NCBI GenBank assembly: GCA_029961685.1
Contig: JARWKL010000014.1
Location: forward strand, 24,463,137 to 24,527,136
DNA: 64,000 nt
DNA from: Aristolochia californica
Lineage: Eukaryota; Streptophyta; Magnoliopsida; Piperales; Aristolochiaceae
Direction of reading: 5' to 3'
How positions within the stretch are numbered: the first letter of the stretch is position 1; each line of letters starts with the position of its first letter. The notes under the pieces were generated by a model. It had not been told where the DNA came from and ran no database searches. It was given only the letters and a program-made list of their open reading frames with translations. Below, piece after piece: positions 49,101 through 59,000 of this stretch. The position numbers and the translations under genes were made by a program.

Positions 49101-52100
49101 TAGGCCATTGGCGCCATGGAGGAGCTTGAGTTGGAGCACCAACAACTTTCTGTGAAGACGATCCTTAAAAATTTGAAGACCATATAGGAGGGCACTCACT
49201 TCAGCAATGTTGGTGTCTGCAATGCCAACCGGCCTCGCATAAGAGAGAACAAATTCCCCTCAACTATCTCTGAAGACGCCACCTACACCCACCGGCCCGA
49301 GACAACCCAATGCACTGCCATCGAAGTTGAGCTTGATGCAGTCGCTAGGGGGAGGTTCCCAAACAGTCATGATCAGCATCTTGAGGGGACCCGCCATATG
49401 GGCCAGCAGACTCCTATTTCCACGAAGGGATATACCCAACAGAGTGGCAAATTCCTCTTTGGTATGCAACGAGCTAGAGATCAAGCCCGCTGCATAAGAA
49501 GTCGTGCTTTCTGGGGTACTGGATTTGGAGTTGAATCTTCGGTTGTTGCACTCTAGCTATAAGCACCATGGGATATGAGCAAGGCGTGCCGAGAGGAGTA
49601 ACTTGCCCAATCTAGGTGGGTGAGTCCCCATCACCTTCTGACAAGTGCCGAAAAGGTCCTTATGAAGCCCTACTTGAATACCAATCTTCTGAAAAATCAC
49701 CATCCAAACTTGCCAAGAGAACCCACAGTGAAGTAGAACATGCTGGATGGACTCTCACACACACCACAGAGAGGACAGGTGCGGTCAGGAGCGGTGAAGT
49801 CTTTCTTGTGGAGGTTGACAGAAGTAAGGATTTGCTCTCTGATGGCAATCCACATGAAAAACTTGATCTTATTATGTGTAGAGAGCTTCCATGCCAGATT
49901 TGCCTTATGCTCAGGCAGGTTGGGGTCATCTTCTATGATGTGAGAATAGGCCGAGGCAACAACAAATATACCATTAATGCTAGGCTTCCATATCAATTTA
50001 TCAATCGCATGCTCTCGGATAGTGATACTGATGAGACTAGAGAGGAGAGCAAAAATTTGTGGCTTCCTCATCGTTCATCCCTCGGCTGAGTGGAAGACTC
50101 CAAGAATCTGCCACTAAGAAGCTAAAGTCCCTAGCCACCCTGGAAAGCCTCGGGAAATCTTTTGAGAGGGAGCGGGGGTCGTACCATTCATCTGACCAGA
50201 AGAGGAGAGTCCGCCCATTTCCAGTAGAGCAAGAGATCGCAGCCCTGAAGGCGGGGAGCAGCTTGTATACTGATTTCCAAATCGGGGATAAGTGACTGGT
50301 GGTTCCACCTTCTCTCCACCAATGCCCGGAAAACGTTATTGCTGAAATGATCAGGCTTGACTAAGCGAGAGTCTTCATTATCCAGAGGAAACACTGGATG
50401 GGACACACTTTAGTGGGGGTTACTCAACTTGAAGTCCGAGATGAAGATCAACTGCATGACGCCCTTCATCAGTTGAAGTCGTTAGTGGAGCGCAGATGAC
50501 ATTTCATCTGGATGTTGGGGATGAAGCGGTCCTTCATCTCCACGTTTTAAAATCCTTCATCTCGTTGAAGACCATTTTTTATCTTCTTCGAGATGAAGGA
50601 CGCGTGTGGCTTGGTTTTTTTTCCCCCCTCTCTCCTCGCAGCCCCCTCTCTCGCGCGTCCTCATTTCCCTTTTTTCCTCCCTCTCCCACACCCCTCTCTC
50701 GTCTCCCTGTGCCCCCGATGTCGCTGCTCCCTCTCTTCTCTCGGACTCTCGTCTCCGGCCTCTGTTTCTCTGTCTTCTGTCGGACTCGCCCTCTCTCTCG
50801 TCTCCATGCCTCCCTCTCTTCTCTCGGACTCACTCTCCATTTTTCTCTCTCGCTCTCTCTCTCTCTTATCCCTCTCGACTCCCTTTCTTCTCTCTCTTCT
50901 CCCTCTCTTCTCCCTTTCAGCCTCCCACTCCGTTTTCTCTCTGGCTATTCTCCTTTCTCCCAAAATACCTTCCGATTTCATTCGATTTCCCCACCCTATT
51001 TCGAAGATTTCGAACATGAATTTGTCCACACTAACACCCATTTCGAATATGAAGATCATGTAGATGCATGAGATGAAGATGAAGATGAAGATGTTTTTTC
51101 TGGGTTAAAATCTCCTATTGCTGGTGATGTTTTCTTCTGGGTTAAAATCTCCTATGATGATTTCTGTTTTGAGAGGAAACCGACTGCAGATCTCCACCCA
51201 TCGAGAAGACAACACCAGTCCTGCCACTCACCGGTGACTCGTCCAATCGGAACCGAGTCAACTATAACTTGTGTCCCAACCCAATCCTCACCATGGACAT
51301 TGAGGTCAGTGACTCGTCCACATCTCTCCCCCCATCCCAATCCTTTGAACTGTGCACCTACCCCTGTCTATGAAACTGACTACCTTGACATTAGCCAACC
51401 ACTATTGACAGAACTGTCCTCCATGGCAGCGGCTAGCCAATACAACCCAACTGACCGGTCTGTTAGGTGCGGAAAGATAACGCCTACGAGAGTGGACGGA
51501 ACCACTCTGACACCCACCTCGCCCATTCTTGACCGCCTCTCACGGGATTCAAACGTGGGACGTGGCGTACCCAGCTCTGATACCATGACAACGGCTAGCC
51601 AATACACCCAAAAGACCGATCTGTTAGATGCGGAAAGCTACCGCCTACAAGAGTGGATGAAACCACTCTGACACCCAACCCGCCCATTCTTGACCTCCTC
51701 TCATGGGATTCGAATGCGGGACGTGGTGTGTCCAGCTCTGGTACCATGACAGCGGCTAGCCAATACAACCCAACAGACCGGTCTATTAGGTGCGGAAAGC
51801 TAATGCCTACAAGAGTGGACGGAACCACTCTGACACTCCAATCCCAAATCATTTTGCATGCCACCAACTCAAGGAATCTTCATCCAGAAGTAAAAAAAAA
51901 TCCATCTCTCCTGTTGACCTTTTTTTCTACCATGCCAATGCTGCAACCAACCCTGACAGCAACAACTTTTTTGCCTGTCAACCAGACAACCTGCTATCTA
52001 TCAGCCCCTCATAATAATACGGCACCACCCACCCAACTGCATCCTGACATGACAACCAAAAACTCCTCATTGTGTCATGCAGCTAGGTACCTTTTGGGCA

Positions 52101-55100
52101 CTAGCCAGGCTGCGGGTGAAGCTTTTCTTAACACTTGGTGCCAATAATTTCCTTCTATGGACAAATCAGCTCCCTCAACCCCTTCGACCACCCTCTCTCC
52201 TCATACAAATACCTTACGCAACTCAATCAAAAACCTCCCAGCATGTCTTTCCTCTGCCTTCACCTCCTCAACCCCACCATCAACAGTCCACCACTTCGAC
52301 ACTGACTCTATCTCCCCCACAGCGAATCGAGACTCTACCAGAATACCACCCACTGACCCCTAGCAAGATTACCCGGAGAACACATCTCCTCCTCCCCTAA
52401 TAACATATGATGCAAAGAGGCATGGGCAACCCAGATGAATTCTTCAAGGTGAATCCAGCAACCTGCTTCAATATCTGATTGACCCCATAACCGGTCGTAT
52501 TCTGTTTCTTGACATAGCTAGGTGGTTCCGGTCCACCTGGGTTAGGTTCCATCCGGCCCTGGTCCACCTGGGTTAAGTACTTGGCTTTCTGCACTTAACA
52601 GACCGATCTTTTGGGTTGTATTGGCTAGGCGTCTGACTCAGAACTCCGAATAAGCGTGCTTGGGCCAGAGTAATACTAGGATGGGTGACCTTCTGGGAAG
52701 TCCTATTTGGCAAGGCATCTGACATGGTATCAGAGTTGGGCACCACGTTCCGCGTTCGAATCCAGGGTGAAGCGGTAGGGAACGGGAACGGTGGGTGTCA
52801 GAGCTAGGCGGTTCCAGTCCACCTGGGTTAGGTTCCGTCTGCCCCTGGTCCACCTGGGTGAGGTACTTGGCTTTCCACACTTAAAAGATTGGTCTTTTAA
52901 GTGCGGAAAGCCAAGTACCTAACCCAGGTAGACTAGGGGCGGACGAAACCTAACCCAGGTGGACCAGAACCACCTAGCTCTAACATTTCCTCCACCTAGT
53001 GAACGTCACACAGGCTTGTTGCTGAACACAATCTGAAAGACACAAGTACGATGATGAAACTTGGAGGCAAATGATGGAATTAACGAAAATTATGGGTGTG
53101 GTCTCCTTACGGATTCAGAAGCCCTTATTGGCCTCTAACCTCCTCACATACCTCGCAAAGGTTAAAATTCAAGAACACATTCTAGACACCCTCATTTGGA
53201 CCCTTTGTCCCAAAGGATTAGTCACCACGGCTTCTGCTTACAACCTTCTTCACGGCCTCAAAACCCCCCAATCTCACCACCCTGTGGCTCAAGCCTGGTC
53301 TTTCCTTACCCCCCTCCAATGCAATTTTTTTTACTCTCATTAGGCGGGGAATTTCCGTGCAGGACCCTTCCTACCCCTTCTATCGCAATTCCCCTGAATT
53401 TGCCACACGTCCTCCTCCGATGCAATTTTTTTTACTCTCATTAGGGCGGGAATTTCCGTGCAGGACCCTTCCTACCCCTTCTATCGCAATTCCCCTGAAT
53501 TTGCCACACGTCCTCCTCCATTGCCAATTCGCTCAAGCCATTTGGGCCAATCTCCTCAACACAATATGAATACAATTCTGGGTCCTCCACAGCTCGACAT
53601 CCATGATCCTCTCCATCACCAACTCTCGGTGCTCGAAGCTTGGAAAGATGCTCATATCAAGTTGTGTGGGCCACATCCCTTGGGCTCTCTGGAAAGAAAG
53701 GAATAACCAGAAATTCTAATTCAAAACTTCCCCTATTGAGGTGCTTGTGGAAAACATTGTTGGTCAGGTCTCCGCCTGGCTTCTGACAAAGGACTTCATT
53801 CACTTTAGTAGCATTGATTTCAGGGGGAACTGCGTTTGATCGCCGAGATGGTGGGGCCTTCCCGTCCCCCAATCACCCCCCCTTCCTCTCCTCTAGTCAC
53901 TTTAAGATGAACTTCGATGGCAGTGCCTTTGGCTGCCCTTGCCCCACTAGGTTTAGTGGGGTGAGTCATGATGAAAATAGCTGCCTCCTCTACTCCCCCC
54001 CCCTTCCTCTCCTCTAGTCACTTCAAGATGAACTTCGATGGCAGTGCCTTTGGCTACCCTTGTCCCACTAGGTTTAGTGGGGTGAGTCATGATGAAAATA
54101 GCTGCCACCTCTACTCCCCCCCCCCCCCCCCCCCCCTTCCTCTCCTCTAGTCACTTCAAGATGAACTTCGATGGCAGTGCCTTTGGCTACCCTTGTCCCA
54201 CTAGGTTCAGTGGGGTGAGTCATGATGAAAATAGCTGCCTCCTCTACTCCTTTGCAACCCTTTGGGTATTTTTTACTCTACTATCGCATAACTCACTAGG
54301 CTGCTTTAGGGCCTCCGAATCTTCTGGGACCGTCTCGCTAGGCCCCTCATCATCGAAGGTGACTCCAAGGTTGTCATTGACTGGTGCACGAAGAAAATCT
54401 GCCCCCCTAGCGGCAGTAGGATACTTATTTTGAAATATGTAATATAACTTCCCATCTAAATTTTATATGGACGCATGGTGGGTCACCTCCTCCATTATTG
54501 GCCTCATCTCCTTGTGGCTCCATTCCAGGAAGGATTTTTCCACTCTCTCTGGGCTCTCGCTTTGTAATAACTGGAGTTTCATTACTCAAATGGGAACCCC
54601 GACGAAGACTCCAGCTATGTAGGAGTGGCAGCCCCCTGATCCGGGCTTCATCAAGATGAATTTTGATGGTATTCTCTCAGCAATCCTAGCATGGTGGGCT
54701 ATGGTGGTGTCTTCCCTGATTCGGGTGGCAACCGGCTCATTTCCTATTATGGATCTATGAGCATTTCTGACTCCATTGCTGCCAAGCTTCAAGCCCTCCT
54801 CCGAGGCCTCATCATCTTCTGTGAGCACTTCTCTGGGCCGTTCCACATTGAGGGAGACTCTGAGGTGATTATTGGATGGTTCTCCTATCCCTCTTCTCTG
54901 TCATAGCATCATTGAGATATTTACTATTCCGTTTTAGACATTCTTCCCCACCTTACCTGTATTTGGTCCCGAGTGCTCAAATCTGCAAATTCTGTTGCAG
55001 ATGGTTTTGCTAAACAGGGGGCCTTTTTCCATGCCCTTCTTGTAAGGGGGAGGCCTCCCTAGTCTTATTTGTTTTGCTCTTGGTTTTAATAAAATCATTA

Positions 55101-56043
55101 CTTTCTCAACAAAAAAAAATGCAGAGCAGGGTAATGTCCATATTTGATTATCTTGATCCTGACTTTTAATAAAAAGTCTTTCTGGAAGTGCCAGCAAGTT
55201 GGCAAGCTCCTTGTGCCTTTGCATCTTTTGGAGCTCTCCTGAAATTAAAGTTCCAACTTTGTGAGGAGTCATGTTGACCCTTGAGTTAGATATTGAGATG
55301 TGCTAATCATTTTCTAATGTTAATAACCTAGGAAATCTGCTACAAAAATCTATGTAGTGAACTCGATCCGGTAATGGCTTAATGATAGTCTTAGTAGTGT
55401 TATGGTTTGCCCTCAGATAACTGACCGGAGGATTTGGCTCCCTGATGACAGTGGGTGATTCTCGGTCTCCTCGGCCTACCGTCATCTTATGGGATGGACC
55501 TGACCTCTTGCCCCACATCCGGCTGCTCTTGCCTGGCACCTCTCAGCCCCACCTAAGGTGAAGTTTTTCCTTTGGAGTGCCTGCCACAACAAGATCCTTA
55601 CTGCAGACAACCTTATTAGGCATGACAACACCACTCCCAATCCTCTCTGCCCCTTTTGTAGGACGGTGGCTGGAACTTTGAATCACCTCCTCCTCCACTG
55701 TGACTTCGCCTGGAAGATCTGGACCTACATGATTGACAACATGGGACTCAGCTTCTGCATCCCGCTTGACCTGAGCACCATGTGTCTTTTTTCTTCTAGA
55801 ACCCGCCTGCCTAGCCTGGGCAAGCTTTTCTTGGTTGCCTGCATTGTTTTTGTTCCTTGGTGCCTCTGGAAGGAAAAGAACTCTAGACGGTTTGACTGTA
55901 CTTTTCACTATGCTATTGAAGTTTCCTTCACTGCCACTGGGCTCATATCTACCTGGACCTGCACCCAGAAAGAGTTCGCCCGCCCCTCTTGTGTCCCGGC
56001 CCGCACTAATTGGAAGATTATAGCTCAGATGTCTGTCCCCACT

Positions 56044-56075
<32 letters not shown>

Positions 56076-59000
56076 AGTTGTTGTTTAGGAGCCTCTTGCC
56101 TTCGAATATTATAAGCTAAACTTTGATGGTAGCTCCTTTGGGAACCCGGGTTTGGCTGGGTTTGGGTTTGGTGGGGTGATTTTTTATCCAGGGGGCATTG
56201 CCATCCTCTTTTACTCTAGCCCTCTCGGAATTGCTGACTCAACCACTGCTGAGCTCTTCGGTCTCCTTCATGGCTTACGAATTTTTCAGTTCCCTTATCG
56301 TGGCGGGAGACTCCAAGATTGTCATCGGATGGTGCTCCACCTCCACCTCATCCTTCCGCCCATGGTGTTATTGGCAAATTTTTCTTGATATTTTAGACAT
56401 TGTATCCACCATTTCTTGTACTTGGTCTCATGTACTTAGATCAGCCAATTCGGCTGCTGATTTGTGCGCTAAATTAGGCCCCTCCTTCAATTTCTTGTTG
56501 TTAGAGGAGGTCTCCCTTGATGTATCTTCGTTTTTCTTTGAAATAGAATTATCAACACTTCAAAAAACAAAAAAACTCAATGACAAAATCTTAAGTTTTT
56601 TGTATCTAGGTTTTTGAGCATCTTCTTTGATTCAAGTTTCTTATTTTTATTGAATTTCTAATTGTTGATTTTTCTCCTCATGTTACAGCTACGTGGAAGG
56701 GCGGGCAGACAGGGTGATCCTGGATCTACCAGGTTTATGGTCAGGTAGTGAGTTTGGATGGAAAAGAAACAAATTTCAAGCTGTAGTTTTGTTGTTAAAG
56801 TGGGTCAAGGTACCTCCCATAATGACTGGAAAAAGTTGGGAGGCCTTTTCCCAATTATAAGCACATGAACTTTCAGATTTTGGGTCAAAATTTTTATTTT
56901 GAGTTAATAGTAATTTTGGATGGAAAAGAAACAAATTTCAAGCTGTAGTTCTGTTGTTAAAGTGGGGTCAAGGTCCCTCCCATAATGACTAGTAAAAGTT
57001 GGAAGGCCTGTTCCCATGTATAAGCACATGATTTTTGTAATTTCGGAACAAAATTGTTATTTTGAGTTAATCAGGTTATCCTTCTTTTTTAGGAAACTGT
57101 CTCCCGTAGTAAGTAGATACCTATGGTTTATGGTTGCTGGGATATTTTTGTCATTTTGAACATTGTTTAAGTTAAAAATAGACCCTAAAAATCAGATATA
57201 AGTTACTCAATTTTTTGCATGCTTTGGGATCTGAATTACTGGCAGAAGATGATGCTTCTACCTTGGAAAATGGTTTCTTAAGGGTGATAAGGGCTAAATT
57301 TGCATGCTTTTATTTGTGGATAAAGGTTCTAAATATGGCAATGAGTCAGAATCAAATTCTGCCTGCACAACAAATAGGATAGAGAATGCAATAGGATGTA
57401 GGGGTGGTGGAAGTGGATGAGGAAGGAGAAGAGAAGGGGCCCGTCATTGTAGAGGATGTGGAGATAGAAAGTGACTCATTGTGGGTGAACTAACCATATT
57501 TTCTAAAAATGTTGGAATAAGTTTGGGAAGCTTGCTTGGGCTAATTCTAGTGTGACAAATTTGCTAGATGGTAGTTGTGGTGGTGAGGTTGAGTCAGCTA
57601 TGTCTATACAGTCCCAAATTCAGCATCTTGTTTAGAAGTTGATTCAGCTTTCCTCCTCCGATGGCTCATTGCCTAACTCTTTATCTTTTTCCAATTCCAA
57701 ACTATCTAGTTCAGGTATACTGCCTTCCATGTGTCCTCCTCTTATAGTTGGATTATTGATTTTGGTGCATCAACCCTTATATTAGGTATGCCTTCTCATT
57801 TCCTATCTTGGACTGTCTTCTCCTCATAATTTTGTACTCTTGGCTTGCAACTTTACTTCTAGTGTTGAGGGAGAAGGTGTGATTTGTGCCACATCCACTC
57901 TTTCTTTGAGTTCCATCCTATATGTTCCCAAATATCCCATTAATTTACTGCCTAGAAGTCAATTAACTAAATCCTTAAATTGGAGACAATAACCTTTTCT
58001 CTTTTGGTTCTATTTTTTTGGACTTGAGGACGAAAAGGATGATTAGTGGGGATGAGAACATGATGGGCTGTACTATCTTGTGGAGGCACCGACTTTGAAG
58101 GATAATGCATTTCAAGTGACGGTTTGGTTTCTCCATATTAGTAGTATCTTCAATTGGGACATCTTTCTCTAGCTAAGCTTTGTTCTCTTATTCCTTATTA
58201 TACTTCAGTGTTTTCCTTCAATGGTGAGGTTACCGGTTCGGGAAGCACCATAAGGTGTCATTTTCATTAAATAGTCTTCTTTTTTTTAATGATGCTGGAA
58301 TTTATTAGAATGAAGAGAAAATTACATTGGGAAATAACATTAGAGGAGGAGGGGGGTGGTAGGGTGGCTTCCCAAACAATAGGGGGATTGGAGGGAGGTC
58401 CCAACTTTGGTAAATCTATCGGCAAAAGAGTTTGCCAATCTGTTTACATGATTCCAAGAACAAGATATTATAGAAACAATGTCAAAAATGAATTACACAA
58501 TAGGCCAAAATGGGAACAGTGATGAAAGCACTGTGCATGCCAAGTTTTCACGGTAATGCGCATGCATGGGCCGTCACAGAAGGCCACCTAAGCAATCGAT
58601 GCTGAGATGGGACCATAGGAGAAGAGTAGCGGGGTCATTAGAGGCGTCGCAGCTCCCTAGGGACGTCGTTGCCTTTGATTTCGCTATGTACGATGGTTCA
58701 ACTGGGGTCATCTTCCTCTTTGCCAGTTCTCAAAGCGTCGTGTGGTCTATCAGCCTCACTTGTCCTCTGTGTGTGTCGGAATTGTAGCTTTGAGGTGAGT
58801 GCAAAACGTCAGGAGGCCTCGAAACAACTTCATCTGTAGTCACAGGGTGTCGTCGCCCGCGGGAGGGGAGAAAGACCGCCTAGCTTCGTCAACGGGATCA
58901 ATGTCGAGGCTGATCTTCGTGATCGAAAGGAGTTTTCGATCAGGAATGGCGGTTCCTCCTCCCCCCCCCCCCCCCGTCTCTCTCTCTCTTTGCTTGTCAC

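Larger units (their letters stand above)
47880..52440 (+). mobile_element. LINE ORF1 region, decayed and interrupted
   Basis: ORF1-like words appear at 48080-48290 ([20 protein letters not shown]) and 48810-48870 ([20 protein letters not shown]). After a B-family insertion (48895-50380) and a CT-rich stretch, Pro/Thr-rich ORF1 sequence resumes at 51170-52440, itself carrying a TRIM array, and continues past the Cassandra to the DDETW motif at 53050. Confidence 0.5.
52510..52985 (+). mobile_element. Cassandra-type TRIM with 5S-like LTR and fold-back 3' end
   Basis: 5' LTR 52510-52724 starts TGACA, ends CTGACA and holds 5S rRNA-like sequence (52639-52705: AGAACTCCGAATAAGCGTGC, then GGGCCAGAGTAATACTAGGA and TGGGTGACC...TGGGAAGTCCT). 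Primer site TGGTATCAGAGTTGGG at 52725. The second LTR begins at 52796 but after 93 bp turns into an inverted copy of itself ending TAACA at 52985. Flanks TTTCT (52505-52509) and TTTCC (52986-52990) match at 4 of 5, as if the whole rearranged unit integrated once. Confidence 0.85.
52990..54470 (+). mobile_element. C-family LINE: ORF1 end fused to linker and RNase H, with tandem duplications
   Basis: [20 protein letters not shown] (53041-53100) is the ORF1 C-terminus; an internal deletion joins it to the ORF2 linker ([14 protein letters not shown] at 53190-53230). A 102-bp unit is duplicated at 53325-53525 and a 121-bp unit carrying the RNase H start is present three times (53874-54240). Ends near 54470. 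Confidence 0.72.
55340..56575 (+). mobile_element. D-family LINE: linker, zinc finger, RNase H, 3' end
   Basis: The 3' A-rich end (AAAAAACAAAAAAACTC) is at 56558-56577, only about 115 bp before exon e20. It includes the long C-run at 56045-56074. Confidence 0.78.

Noticed and set aside
50496..51071. Plus-strand open frame of 191 codons (and two other frames) in the CT-rich region
   Set aside because: Ser/Leu/Pro runs from a CT-rich low-complexity tract; all three frames are open at once, no motif, no family resemblance.
52639..52705. 5S rRNA gene
   Set aside because: Only the second half of 5S is present and it lies within a TRIM LTR next to a primer site, so it is a Cassandra LTR.
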